Positions 1 through 12,258 of a stretch of DNA of 64,000 nucleotides are shown one piece after another. Within the stretch, counting starts at the first letter, position 1, and every line of letters begins with the position of its first letter. The notes under the pieces are model-generated. The model saw nothing but the letters and a program-made list of their open reading frames with translations. It did no database searches and had not been told where the DNA came from. Both the position numbers and the translations under genes were made by a program. This stretch comes from Neckera pumila (lineage: Eukaryota; Streptophyta; Bryopsida; Hypnales; Neckeraceae): contig OZ018412.1 in NCBI GenBank assembly GCA_963969595.1, forward strand, positions 27,962,339 through 28,026,338, in the 5' to 3' direction.

Positions 1-206
1 AAAGAGGATTGAAAGACATCAAATTACTTTCGCCCGTAACTGAAATTATTGAATTTTCTTTTCCTATATCATCTATAGCATGTCTAATTTGAATCTGTAT
101 GGTTACAATTCAAAAAATTGATACTATATATCAAAATGTTGGTTTTTAATTCAATTTCGAGCAATTGCTAGAAGCTCAAAAAATTCCTTGGGCATTTAAG
201 GATTAG
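1..206 (-). mobile_element. TTAA-type non-autonomous element, subfamily A, cut by window start
   Basis: The stretch ends near 206 with the subfamily A terminus in reverse (CCTTGGGCATTTAAGGATTA). Its interior matches the other A copies at 25373-26009, 42910-43554 and 52687-53277: a run similar to TACAAATTCAAACTWG, then a region around ATCATATAGGAAAAGAAA, all seen here on the minus strand. It has no coding capacity. The terminal TTAA is mutated to ATTA, so this is an old copy. The other end lies outside the window. Confidence 0.6.
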
Positions 207-2422
207 ATTGTCAAATTTTCAAATTTAAATTCTTGCTGGCAAACGAAAGGATGTTCCAATGCACAAAGGTGATTGCAAGAAACACTTGTCCTTTTTTGTG
301 TCCCCTTGCCCTTGGACGGGTGGTTTTTTGCTCATAACTTTTGCATTGTTTGTCCATTTGGCTTGAAATTTGAAAAAAAGGTACATAGGGTAGTTATTGA
401 CTTTGAGTAATTTTCTCATTTTTTTCGAAATTAGTCTACTATTTTTAAACTCCCCCAATTGGGTGTCTATTTTGGCCATTTTGGGGGGTTTTAGTCCTAT
501 TTTTGACCCAAAAATGCGAATTTGAAGCCACAAATTGGACATGTTGGAGGTCTACTAATATTACAAAGATTGACGATGAATTTTTATGAAAATAGCAACA
601 TGTCAATTGTCCACATGGGGTCAAAGTGACCTTCCTTTGCGCGAAGGTTAGGAAGAGGGAAAAATTTTCCTCCACTAATTTTTTGGTGCAATGTGAGCAC
701 AATCTTCTCCAGCTTAATGGAATTTTTTGTTTTTGTTTTTGAATTTTTTTTGAATTATTAAAAACAAAGGGTGCACAAACCCCTTTTCTGCTTCCAGTGG
801 CTTCTGTAGTACTTTGGAGCAATCTATAGTACTACATAGTACTAAATTGATGGTTGAAATTTGCACACGCCCTGAATTGACGGTTGAGATCTGAGGGGCG
901 CTGCAGAATCATAGTACTATATAGTACTGCCAGGCCTATGGCAAAAAACTACATTTTGAACAAAAAACATGGAGTGTTTTTTGCAATCACCCACAAAAGA
1001 ATGCAACACTTGAGTATCATATGCAAGAGTTGTGAAGGGGCAAAGTTTTTTTGGTAGATTTTCTAAAAATCGACCGTTCAATATAAATACATATTTGCCT
1101 TTGGAGATGTATATCGTTGTTTTAGATAGGCTGGAATTTTGGAAGTACCCATCTTATTGTGACTTTGATGATGTTGAATTTCATTTGCTCTAGTTTTATT
1201 ATAGATTTATGTGTTAGTTTCCCAAGACGTGATGGTGTGAATTTTCAAAGTCATTCTGTGTAAGGTATTCTATAAGGTAATAACACCTAATAGTGACACT
1301 TTTTCTAGTCCTACTAAATCAAAAATCAAATGACAATTTTTTTTTATGAGGTATAAGAAAACTCAAGAAAAATGAAACCCACATGGTTTTATAATTTTCC
1401 AACTCTCTAATAATAATACTTTAACCATGTAGTCAAAAGTTATGAAAATTATTGGACCTTAAAGAAAAAACTCGTTCCCATGTTGTAAAAGTTTCAAAGA
1501 AAGAAATAGAAATTCCATTTGTAGTGAGCTCCATGTTGCCTTAAAGTGCAGCTTGGTCATTTAGGGGTTAACCAATCCTAAACAAGCAAAGGATTTGTGC
1601 TTTGATAGATTTATGCTACAAGACAAAATACAAAGATTAGGTTGAGTTTTTTGTCACTTTCTTAACATGATAAGATTCTAATTTGCCATTACTATAGAAA
1701 GTCATTTTTGCTATAAGAAAATGTTTGGAGTCAAAAAAAATTAAAATTTAGAAATGCTAAGCTGAGTCATTTCCATTTTGCTTCTTATTTTGAAAAATAA
1801 ACATTAGAAAAGGATTGGAACGTCAAGAGGGCCGGCAAATCTCTATCAGTATTGCAAATAAAGAATAATATTTTTTTGAAAAGTAGTAATTAAAAAATTG
1901 TAGTGTGATGTAGCACTTGAAATGCCACATCAAAGTGCAATTTTAAAATTTTGGATTTAATATATCAATACCTTAAATGAGGCTGTTTGTTTGTTTGTTT
2001 GTTTGTTTGTTTGTTTGTTTGTTTGTTTGTTTGTTTGTTTGTTTGTTTGTTTGTTTGTTTGTTTGTTTGTTTTCTAGACTTCATCTTTTAGTTTAAGCTA
2101 AATGCAAAGAATTAAATTTGACAAAAGTCTTTGAAAAGCAAAATTTCATAGTTAATCTATGGAATATGGTTATGACCTTGATGTAGCTTTGACAATTATA
2201 CATGTTAGTAAAAGAAAGGATCCAAAAATGTGTTTTGCAAAAGTAGGTGACACATCAAAAATCATGTACACCTAACTAGTACAAATTTCCAACCACCTAA
2301 CCATATCTAGTGATTGATTTGACATCAAGATATGGTTCTAACTAAATTTATGGCAAGGAAATATGGGTTTACCTGTAATAGTTTAAGTCTCTCTTACTAA
2401 GGTGGCTGAAATTTATTAGCAT
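207..2422. other. AT-rich non-coding stretch
   Basis: No gene is supported here. The longest open frames (about 100-125 codons on the minus strand at 225-822) are low-complexity and show no family motif. A block at about 950-1110 resembles the interior of the TAAGGTGGGTACACCC element family seen at 32060 and 35089 (the GCAACACTTGAGTATC to GGAGATGTA region), so part of it is probably an old MITE remnant. Confidence 0.5.
1985..2073. repeat. (GTTT)n microsatellite, about 22 units
   Basis: An uninterrupted run of the tetranucleotide GTTT fills these bases. It lies about 350 bp outside the left end of the CACTA element and is not part of it. Confidence 0.97.
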
Positions 2423-2438
2423 TTGCACTACAAGAAAA
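2423..2438 (+). repeat. Left target duplication (TTG) and 13-bp TIR of the CACTA element
   Basis: TTG at 2423-2425 is followed by CACTACAAGAAAA at 2426-2438. The same 13 bases occur inverted at 20335-20347, followed by TTG at 20348-20350. Beyond the 13 bp the two termini share motif content but are not collinear. Confidence 0.95.
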
Positions 2439-2439
2439 A

Positions 2440-2860
2440 GGGCCAAAATGCGACTAGAGATAAACGACTGGATGTCCACAATGACTAGAAAACGACTATG
2501 GCTCCCTAATTGCACCAACGCTGCTAACCCTACAGCCCTTGAACCACCACAGAGTCGCCATAGAGTCGCGTCCGCGACTGCAAGATGAAGAGTTAACAAA
2601 AGGTGAGTTTCATCTGCACAATCCGTTGACAGTGTCGTTAACAGTCTGATGTGGCAGGGTGGCATTGAAGATGACTAAAAATATGACTGTAGCACGACTA
2701 AGAAATGACTGTAATGTAACTGGTAGATGACTTTGAGACAAATATGTAACTGGCAGACGACTTCTTGGCTTATTGATGGAAAAAGAAAAAGAAAGAGGCT
2801 ACTACAAAAGACATGATAGAAAAAGATGTTCCGTACAACCTTGATTTTACTGTAGGGCCA
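2440..2860. repeat. Left subterminal repeat region of the CACTA element
   Basis: Many copies of CGACT, GACTG and GACTA occur in mixed spacing and both orientations (for example at 2451, 2465, 2492, 2552, 2675 and 2757). Motif clusters like this beside CACTA termini are the usual binding sites for the TNPA/TNP1-type protein. Function is inferred from position and density only. Confidence 0.7.
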
Positions 2861-4239
2861 TTGTAGAATGACTGACTAATCACTGTATTTTGGCGCAAAA
2901 TAGTTTTAATCTTTATGATGTTTCCATGCAATATAGTGTTAAAGGATGCAACTTTAACAAGATGATGTGTTGTCTACAAACAAATTAATAAATGTTAGGC
3001 AATTAAAGTGCCTTAGTTCCTAAATACTTTTAGTATGTACTCTTTGTTTATTTTTTTATTTTTTTGTAGGGATCAAATGATTTGAAGTCATTCATCTGAG
3101 CTTTAAAATATGATGCATACAAAAAGGCTTCTTTTTTTATTTCTTGTTCATTCTCTTTTTAAAATTTATTTTAGTCTTTTCATCTCTTTTTCTACCTTTT
3201 TCTTTTTTATGTGTTGTTGATTTTTTTATTTTTCTCTTATTAGTTTCATTTGCTGTTATTTCCTAGAATTTTTCTATAAAAACAAACATAATTATTTATT
3301 TATTTATTTTGGTAATTTTATTCCTTCATATTGTTTTAGAGTTTTGTAATCCTTGTAATTTATTTTTTGTTACTCAATTTTTTCCTTTTCTATTTTCTTC
3401 TTCATTTCTTTAAATCTTTTTTGACTTTTTCTTTTCTTTAGTCTTTATTTATCTTCTTAAATTTATTTCTTCAACCTTCTTTAAAAAGAAAAAATTATTT
3501 TTTTCTTCTCTTATAAATTATTCATTCCCAATGGCCTTTTTGTTTTGTTAGGGTCTCATGTTTTCTTTGTCGGGGTTTACTTTGAAATTCATTTACACTC
3601 CTACTAGGACAACAACTATAATTTCTCATTTGCATTGGTAACTTTGCAATATTTCCAGACATTTCATATGATTCAAAACAGACATTCTGAAGGTTCCAAC
3701 GTAAAGGTAGGAAGGTGTTTTCATAGTTGTAGCCGCAATTGTTAAAGCTTATTCCCCTCTTACATGAACAACAATGCTCCTTCTCTGGTGTTGTTGTAGA
3801 ATGACTTCTTAAGACTGCAAAATGACTTCTTGCGATTGCAGAACGACTTCTTGCAACTGCAAAACAACTTCCTGCAACTGCAAAATGAGTTGAAACATCT
3901 TGGATCACTGTAGAGCTATTCAACTAAATATCCTTTCTAATACTTTTCTCAAAATTGTCCATAACTTTTGATTTGAGGCTCAAAATATAAAATGGATTTT
4001 TGGAGATGAAAGTGAGGTTGATTTACCAACTTTTTTTAGTTCAAAGGTTTTTGAAAAAAATTAATCTACCATGCTTAAATGAGATTTGAAATACTACTTG
4101 TAACACAATTCCTGTGTTTTACATATCCCACATGGTTTGTCTTGTCTCCTACCACCCCACTAGTATAAAAGCCTTGTCATTTCATTTCTTCTTACTCACA
4201 CATTAAGTGGCTTTGAAAGCCAAGTGACACATGTCAATT
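2861..4239. other. Non-coding 5' interior of the CACTA element
   Basis: The stretch is mainly T-rich and A-rich DNA with no convincing gene. At about 3800-3900 there is a cluster of TGACTTCTTG, CGACTTCTTG and GCAACTGCAAAA repeats, again the GACT-type motif. The 133-codon minus-strand frame at 3522-3923 is made of this repeat and is not a gene. Confidence 0.5.
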
Positions 4240-4385
4240 ACAATGTACGGTGTATGGTGTACAATGTACGATGTATGGTATATGATGTATGGTGTATGGT
4301 GTATATTATATGGTGTATGGTATATGATGTATGATGTATTGTATGTAGTGTATTGTATATGGTATATTATTGTGAAACTTTGAAT
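4240..4385. repeat. Degenerate TGTATGG minisatellite
   Basis: Imperfect 7- and 14-bp units of the kind TGTATGG, TGTACGA, TATATGA run in tandem across about 145 bp. They create a fake Tyr/His/Ile-rich open frame on the minus strand. Confidence 0.8.
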
Positions 4386-4532
4386 GTATTGATATGTGAC
4401 TACATAATGACTACTCAAATAATGGGCCCCACACTCTTTTCTACACACATCATGTTAATTTTAAAATTATTCAAAAATGACTAGAAATGTCAATAATAAC
4501 ATCAACAGCAAAGTCTACAAAATGATTGCAAA

Positions 4533-4933
4533 ATGATTCAAAAACGACTCAAAAATGACTTCCTACGTGGCCATCCACGTCAGATTCATCATGGGTCAGT
4601 CATGACTTTAAAAACAACTTCAAAACGACTGGCCACGTGGATGTCCATGTCAGATGTCCACGTCAGATGTTTTAGAAGTCCCACACTCCCACTTTCCACA
4701 TGGCAGCTCTACAGACATTTCCTTAAGCCCAACTTTCTTTATCACTTCATCCATTTCTACCTTGGATGTAGAAATGGATGGTGATAATAGAAGTCTAGTT
4801 GTTTATAAACGACTTGTCCTAAACGACTGCAGGGCCTTGAGTCGTTTTACAGTCGTTTTGTCCGGAACGACTGCTTTTCAGTCGTTTTGCAGTCGTTTCT
4901 TGAAGTTGTTTTTTCATCATTTTTTTGCAGTGT
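4533..4933 (+). repeat. Internal decayed copy of the CACTA right terminus
   Basis: The 400 bp ending at 4933 match the true right end of the element (about 19,950-20,347) in the same orientation. Shared blocks include AAATGGATGGTGATAATA (4772 and 20198), GACTGCAGGGCC, GAGTCGTTTT, and a GGAACGACT block close to the end. The terminus itself has decayed to TTTTTTTGCAGTG, where the real end reads TTTTCTTGTAGTG. The next bases are TAT, which do not match the TTG beside the left end, so this is not the partner of the left TIR at 2426. Confidence 0.75.
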
Positions 4934-6468
4934 ATCCCCCCCCACCTAGGTACGCTTGATGAGTCGACCGATTTGATATTTTGAAACCTTTGTTTAGACA
5001 GACAGTTGGTTGTACTGGTTACATGCGTTAAATAAGCACTTGTAATTTCGTTTCACATTATTCTTTGTTATCATCCCTTCTGATACAATTTTGGCTAAGT
5101 ATGTGTACCAATATATTTAAATTTAAATACATTGAAGATATTAATAAAAGTTATAATATAACAAAAAACATATATACATGTATACTTATAACATATAACA
5201 TTAATAATTATATATTAACATAATAACAAATATATTTATATATTACAATATTTTATATAATTACACCATTATATAATATATAATATATAACATTATAATA
5301 TTTAATATAATAATTAATACATGTTCATTAATATTATGATATTAATATATTTATTTATTTATTGTAATATTATATAAACATAAATAAGTGTATTAATATA
5401 TTAATATAATATTATATAGTTTAATATATATAATACACTATATATTATATATGTAATACGAATAATATATATAATATATACGTATATTTTTATATATATG
5501 GCATGTTATAATTTTGTATTCGGGATGAGGAAATAACACACACTTAGTTTCATCCGGCACTTCCCGTTCGCAGCGTCGATGCCTTCCTGACGTGGCAGAC
5601 TATGTATGGGGACGTGGAGACCTAGTTGGTGAAGAGTGGATATTACAACTTCGAGTGACTACTGAGTGACTACAGAGCGACTACAGGGTGACTGGGATAA
5701 AAAAACTGTGACTGCAGTCCGTGAGTAGTCGGTTTGAGGAAACTGGGTGGTGAACTTCTTTGACCTAGTCAAGTTTGTACTTGCATTCAGAAGGAGGGAG
5801 GAACTACAGAACCTCGGCTACAAGTTTGCATTCACATGCAATGGCTAATTTTACATTGCAGATACATCTGGTATCCACTAATGCATGAGTCGCATGCATG
5901 ATGGCTTTTGGAAATCTTACCGCCAGTATGCATTGTCGATTTGAAACAAGTGAGCAGTACGGTAGATGCAATCAATGCACAAGGTTGCTCTAAAACAGAA
6001 ACACGATAGAAGGCAATGTTTTCCATAGAAGTTTTCTAGTCTAATTATGGTTGGCTTATTTGTTCTTTGGGATCCAGGGCCTAAACCTATACATGTCACA
6101 TGGTCAGGTGCTTACGAAAGAGATGATGTCCTTGAGTCTGAGAGCAATACTCCATTCATGGATACACATTGCGCAAGAAAGGCGGATGTACTCACTCTCA
6201 TAGGATTGAGTCCTAGTATGTATGGAACAATGCAAGCCAGGGGAGTGGTCAACAAAGCCAACTATACGAAATCAGCGTTAGATTAAGTGGGAATACAAAT
6301 GTGCGCAGGGAGACATGCGAACCATCACCGCGTATGGAACACAGATACAAAGATTCATTCTACCAATTTCAGGCCATATGTTGAGCACTCTCGGGCACGA
6401 CTGCACGGCAACTTCAGTGTTACTACAAAACGACTACTACTGTACTAGTAGTCGACTGGAAAGTATTC
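4934..6468. other. Non-coding DNA between the decayed terminus and the transposase gene
   Basis: About 5095-5510 is very AT-rich low-complexity DNA (TATA-type runs). About 5640-5720 holds a dense cluster of GAGTGACTAC and GACTACAG repeats similar to a subterminal region. From 5830 to 6468 there are short open frames on both strands without recognisable motifs. The 3' part presumably contains the transposase 3' UTR. Confidence 0.5.
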
Positions 6469-9400
6469 CTAATATCCTAACTGCGCCAGTAAATTGTCTT
6501 CCACAGACAAGTCTATGGCGCCCACAAGATTGACCGCATCGGGGGGGATTGGCATTTGACGTGGAGCTATAAGACCTGCTGTGTCCACGGTTGTACTGAT
6601 GAAGGCATTCGTTGTATCCAACACTTCCCGCTTCGCTCTCGCTTCTTGGTGCAAAACAACTTTCCAACCAGGTTTGTCTACAACATCAGAGAAGAAAACC
6701 TGCGTGGCCTGGCTAGGGAAAATGAAAGGCTCCGCTAACCGTGGAAGTTTGTGGTGGAAGTTCACCACAAGAAAACCGGCATCATCACGTGTGTATGTAG
6801 GATTCCCGCGATTGTCGGACGGCTTCACCCACTCACATCGCAACAAACTGATCTCTGTCTGTAGAGGCCCATAATCTAATAGCAATATATCCTTCAAGAT
6901 GCCGACATAGGGAACAGATGCATCATCTGCATTGTATGACGGTACCTCAAAAACGGAAGCCACACCACTGTTATAGCTCACCAATTCAGCTGACGCCTCA
7001 TCTTCTACTCGAAAGTGGTTGCCAAATGCCATGATGCGAGCGTATCGAGTCGCTTTTTGTGATGGTTTCTTGCTCAACAGAAACTGGTCCACGTTGTTGG
7101 GGTTCCTGAAATCATGCTCCGAATCATCAACAGTGCTCTGAATCCACTGTGCCAATGCGGCTGTTGACGGATTCTCACGGGCTTCTGCACGCCACTTCCT
7201 ACAAGAAAAAACGATGGGGGGTGTTAGGTTTAGGATGGAACATGCATGCACGCCGTAACCGCTACGACTGTACTCCGACGCGGTTGACGGTACCGTGACT
7301 GTCATGCAACTTGGGCGCCCACTCACTAGTCCAGATTGAGTCGCGGTACACAAAAAACACTTACTCTCAACTTCTGTACAACTATAGAGCAAAAGAACTA
7401 GGTTTAGGAGGACAGACTTTCCTGTGCTAGACTGCTCATGCCATTCGGAAAGTATCTACGCAATATCGTAATATGACAGGCACGGCTTAGAAAAGGGACT
7501 TACTCATATAAATCCTGCATACAGGATACATTTGTCAGCACGTAATCGTGCGTAATGTCACGCAGGGCCGGGCTCATCACATACGGCTTGCCTGCACCTT
7601 GCAACACCTCCTCGGCATCCCCATACTCTTCGTCCTCGTCCCATACACGTCGACGCGTGGGCTCAAATCTCTGCAAGTACTCTGTTACAAAGCCGATGCA
7701 CTCGTCTTTCAAATACCCTTCTGCCATACATGCCTCGGGGCGGGCCATATTCCGCACATGGTTTTTTAACACTTTCATGTACCTCTCAACCGGATACATC
7801 CAACGGGCACTCACCGGTCCACACAAATCCAACTCTTGTGCTAGATGATAAGGAAGATGCGTCATAATGTCAAAAAAAGATGGTGGAAATTCAATCTCCA
7901 ATAATGCCATGCTTTCCGCTACATCGGCTTCCAATGACGTGAAGTCTGCTGGATTGTAGACCTTGGTGCAAAGGCGCCTGAAAACCCTACACATCCTCAT
8001 TACAGCCATACGGGGACGTGGTGCCATCAACCCTCGAAGCGCTAGTGGCAAAACTTGTTGCATCAATACATGGTAATGGTGTGATTTAAGACCACCAAAA
8101 TTCTTCTTCCGTATACACTTGCCTAGGTCGGAAGAAAAGCCACTAGGTGTCTTCAAGGACTCCACGCAACTTGAAAACTTCTCAAACTCATCCTCCGTCA
8201 ACACATATGATGCCCGCGGCTTCACCATCTTCCTTGGATTGCGTGGGTTTGGAATCAACCACAAGTGTCTTCGGATGTTTCGCCTCTGCAAATCTCTTCT
8301 CACCTTCACTGTGTCTTTCTTCCCTGCTATGGTCTTCAGGAATTTTTTTGCAAGGTTCATTTCGCAATGCATGACGTCCAATGTGTAGCGAATTAAGAGA
8401 TGCTGCAAGGCATTCCACAAAAATATTTGGGATTAGATTACAAATAAGCAGCAACCAAGATATAGGTCGCCCCTACACTATTGCTGAGGATCTCATTTGT
8501 GAACTGCACAGACCATGCAGCGCTTCTATTGTCCACACACCTTATTCAGGACAAGGGTCCCCCAAAATTATCCGTACTTGTCTTTCTCTGCAGAATCTCT
8601 AATTTCAAAACACGTCCACAGGATCTGTCATGAATTAGTTTTACTAAACTGATGAGACTTCACCACTACTCAACGGTGACTTCAAAACGACTGTATAAAT
8701 CTATGCATGTCCCCTACAAGTCACGTCCCCTGTTCACAGAGAGGACCACAGTAGCTCACCTTCCAATATGGCAATCAGAATAGAATACTTAACCGCTTCA
8801 CACCAAAAACTTTTGATGGATCCCCAGCTGCACCGTCTCTATGGCCAGCCGCCCTCCAAGCCTGGCACTCCAGTGCGTGTTGCAATTGCTCTTCGACTGT
8901 AACTGAGCGTGGTTTAGGACGGTTTTCCATGGCGCCATTGAAGTTCTCCTTCATTTCCTCCGATCTATATGGATGGTCTGCAGGCAACCACCGTCGAGTC
9001 CCACCATATGTCTGTTTACCAAGCTCTAGGGAGTGCTCAGCTCCTAGGTCTACTCCGCACCAAGGACATGCTGCGTAGCCTTGGTGTGAGAATCCACCTA
9101 CTGTGCCATATCCGGGAAAGTCGTGAATAGTCCACAATAGCATGGCACGCAGTTGAAATGATTGGGACCCGACATCCTTCGTCACATCATATGCTGGAAC
9201 TCCCTCCCATAACTCCAACAACTCATCGACAAGGGGCTCCAAGTACACATCGAACACTTCTGATGTCACGGATTCCCTTCCAGGAATTAATAGCGCCAAC
9301 ATAACAAAGAACTTCTTTGTGCTCAGCCAAGGGGGGAGATTATAGTTCAATAACAAGACAGGCCATGTTGACCAAGATGATTTGTTTTGCTTGAAAGGGT

Positions 9401-10478
9401 TCACTCCATCCGCTGCAAGAGCAAAGTGAACATTACGTGGATCACTATCAAAGGTTGGATCCACGTTCTCTTGGAAGTGTTGCCATGCCTTTGAGTCACA
9501 AGGATGCCGGACCAGGCCGTCTCCACCTTCCCGATTGCTATGATTTTCAGCATGCCACAACATCAACTTCGAAATGTGAGGGCTCCTATAAATCCTCTGC
9601 AAGCGTGGAATAATGGGGAAGTGTCGGAGAACTTTGACTGGAAAGGCCCGACGAGCTTCGTCTTTGTACCGGCGGCCGTTGCACTTAGGGCATCGCAAGG
9701 CATCCTTGTATTCACCCCGAAATAGCACACATCCTCTCTCACATGCATGGATGCTATTGTATGTGAGACCCAATTTTGTGGTCAACGTCTTTGCAGCATG
9801 GTATGTTTTTGGCAATACATTCTTCTCTGGTAGTAGATGCAAGTGAAGAATGTTGAAAACTTCTTTGGCGCAATGATTGCTCACCCCATGCACAGTGAAA
9901 AGATTCATTAGCAACACTGTCGCGGCTAGCTTGCTGGATCGCGACCCCTCGTACAAATCCTCCAAACTCTCCTCCAATAAGCGGCCATCAAAGTTGGCAT
10001 GCTCTGCTGCATTCTCAGCTGGGATATCCGCAGCAGGTGTTTCATTCCAACATTCATCAACATCTGCACCATCTTCCGTGCCCACTTCAAAACACTCTTC
10101 ATGGATGGAGTCCGCGGTGGCAAAGGCCTCACTGACTTCACGCTGGACTCTTTCCGCAGCTGTATCAGCGACATTGATCTGTCCAAGTGCTTGGTCAATC
10201 ATCCCACGTGTATCAATTGTGGCATCCACTTCCTGCTCTCTATCTGTATGCGGTCCCCAAAATTGTTCCTCCCACTCTTCATCGGAAGAGTCTCGGGCAC
10301 CTGGACCTCTCCAAATACGGGAATTAGGATCTCTGCCATTGCGGATGAGGTGCTCCTTCACGTTCCGTATCAGTAGTCGGCGTCCCCCACGGCATGCAGT
10401 GCACGGACAATGTAGTCTCTTCACGTTGTACTGTGTAGCCCACTGCAATTGTCTACTCCACAGCCAGTCATCTCGCAA
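6469..10478 (-). CDS. TNP2-type CACTA transposase, three exons, one in-frame TGA
   Basis: This is the transposase of the CACTA element: a DDE-type nuclease that cuts and joins the element ends in the nucleus. Exons on the minus strand are 10478-8760, 8402-7504 and 7198-6469, joined at GGAAG|GTGAGC / TTGCAG|CATC (phase 0) and ATATGA|GTAAGT / TTGTAG|GAAG (phase 2). Together they make 1,116 codons. The N-terminus has the Cys-containing transposase-associated region (LHCPCTACRGG, then VKEHLIRNGRDP). Residues about 318-490 are Transposase_21-like, with ALAADGVNPF, YNLPPWLSTKKFFVML, LLWTIHDFPGYG and ACPWCG. TLDVMHCEMNLAKKFLKTI begins exon 2, which then carries a DUF4218-like region (LPLALRGLMAPRPRM to YPVERYMKVLKNHVRN). 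Exon 3 carries a DUF4216-like region (VPYVGILKDILLLDYG to GFLVVNFHHKL). A TGA at 8775-8777 falls at position 568, inside the conserved LPYWK motif, five codons before the donor. No in-frame ATG opens the first exon: TTG is at 10478 and a TAG lies just upstream. The start is therefore unresolved and an upstream exon is possible. Confidence 0.9.
8775..8777 (-). other. In-frame nonsense codon in the transposase
   Basis: On the minus strand the frame runs through KRLSILF, then TGA, then LPYWK, then the donor GGAAG|GTGAGC at 8760. TNP2 proteins have an uninterrupted residue at this place between the Ser/Leu/Phe segment and LPYWK. The frame on both sides is intact, so one substitution explains the break. 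The nearby alternative donor CG|GTTAAG would bypass the TGA but puts exon 2 out of frame. Confidence 0.85.
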
Positions 10479-11717
10479 TCGCTATCTGACGCTATCAGAC
10501 AAGGGAAGTCTACCAGGGATCATCCTGGTTGTATGTGTGAAGTCCTCTGCTTTGCCTCCTGCGCACTGTGCACAATGCGGACGTCAAAACGACCCTTCTT
10601 CAAGGAAAACATCACAGGGTATAATAGTGGGAGACAAACTACAGAACAACTACTGGAAGACTTCAACTTGACTGCAGTACAACTCCTTCAACTTCACAAT
10701 GACTTCTGGAACTACAGGTACACTTATTGAAGACTCCTACCTTGTCCAACTCGCAATGCCACATGCTATGGTCGTGTGGTGGAAAATTACAGTTGTACAA
10801 GAATTTTGTGGCGATAAAGAAGAGGTGGTAGTAAATATCTCTTTAAAGGATAACATGCTAGGAAAAGTGAGGATCAAGAATTGATATGGGCTTCTGGGTA
10901 GGTGAAGAGCAAGACAAACACACCCCAAAGAATACTGAAACAGTGATCCATGACAACTACGGGAGAACGGCGCAACTCTAAGGCGTTTCTGCGAGGGCAT
11001 TGACGACATCCAGGAATTCTTTCAGAACTTTTCCGAATGCAAAAGATGGGCTGCTACTGACTAGGAAGTGCTACCTACTCTACCGTCTTGAATAGCCCCC
11101 GGTCCTGCAATAGAGACATTTACCGGTTGCCAGGAGTCTGAGAATCCCTTGTGGAAACCCAAAGATCCGACGGGGCCCAACGAAGCTCGCCTACGCTAGT
11201 CGCACAAGAAACTGCCAAGGTAGATGTAGGCTCAAGCTAGGTTGCGAAGGCTTACAACTAACCTACGACTGCAGAGTGACTAGGGAGAGTTATGCTGGTG
11301 TCGTTCTGTAGCAAATGTGAGTCCGTCCTGACTGACACCCATGACAAAGGATATGTATTCTGTGCAGATAGAAAAGGGACGTCAACTCCTGGACCAACAT
11401 CAGTGATGACAAGGTCTCATTTGTGAGCAGAAGGCAACACATATGATGCAGGACAATTTCAAACTATTACTTTGCCTTGTACCTAGGGGAGGGAGCAAGG
11501 TAGGAGAAGGTAGAGTGTATGGGAAAGGAACTACTTTGAAGTGTTAGAAGTAGTAACTTATTATTGAGTTAAAATCTCCATGGAAAATCAAAAAAAAAGG
11601 GAAAAGCACAAGGAAATAGGAGTCTATGGAAACGGGGTGTGCCCAAAAAAATGGGTAATGAACGAGGGCTCCATAAGTCAACATTTAATGGAATACAGAA
11701 TATCCTTTCATGATAAG
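10479..11717. other. Non-coding region upstream of the transposase
   Basis: The sequence lies between the two divergent genes and should hold the transposase promoter. GACT-type motifs are frequent at 10,580-10,740 (TCAAAACGACCC, ACTACAGAACAACTACTGG) and around 11,270. Short open frames lack family features. Confidence 0.45.
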
Positions 11718-12258
11718 CTAAAAAAAAATTGGGAAAGAATGGGGGCTCCACGAATTGGACACTTTGTAAAATTAAATGCATGGAATGCATTTCTACTCCA
11801 AGTGTTTGAGAAGCCAAAAAAAAATTGGGAAAGAATGGGGGCTCCAGGAATTGGACACTTTGTAAAATTAAATGCATGGAATGCATTTCTACTCCAAATG
11901 TTTGAGAAGCCCAAAAAAAATTGGGAAAGAATGGGGGCTCCATGAATTGGACACTTTATAAAATTAAATGCATGGAATGCATTTCTACTCCAAGTGTTTG
12001 AGAAGCCAAAAAAAAATTGGGAAAGAATGGGGGCTCCATGAGTTGGACACTTTGTAAAATTAAATGCATGGAATGCATTTCTACTCCAAGTGTTTGAGAA
12101 GCCAAAAAAAAATTGGGAAAGAATGGGGGCTCCAGGAATTGGACACTTTGTAAAATTAAATGCATGGAATGCATTTCTACTCCAAGTGTTTGAGAAGCCA
12201 AAAAAAAATTGGGAAAGAATGGGGGCTCCACGAATTGGACACTTTATAAAAAAATAAG
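11718..12258. repeat. 96-bp tandem repeat, about 5.6 copies
   Basis: The block GGGAAAGAATGGGGGCTCCA recurs at 11731, 11827, 11923, 12019, 12115 and 12211, a strict 96-bp period. Copies differ at very few bases. Because 96 is a multiple of three, open frames run through the array on both strands (up to 186 codons), but these are repeat artefacts. The array lies in the intergenic region between the divergent transposase and TNP1-like genes. Confidence 0.97.

Noticed and set aside
4203..4448. Tyr/His/Ile-rich 81-codon frame
   Set aside because: It is the translation of the TGTATGG-type minisatellite.
2426..4933. A small CACTA element formed by the left TIR and the internal right-type terminus
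   Set aside because: The flanking triplets differ (TTG and TAT), while TTG matches exactly after 20347. The left TIR therefore pairs with the distant end.
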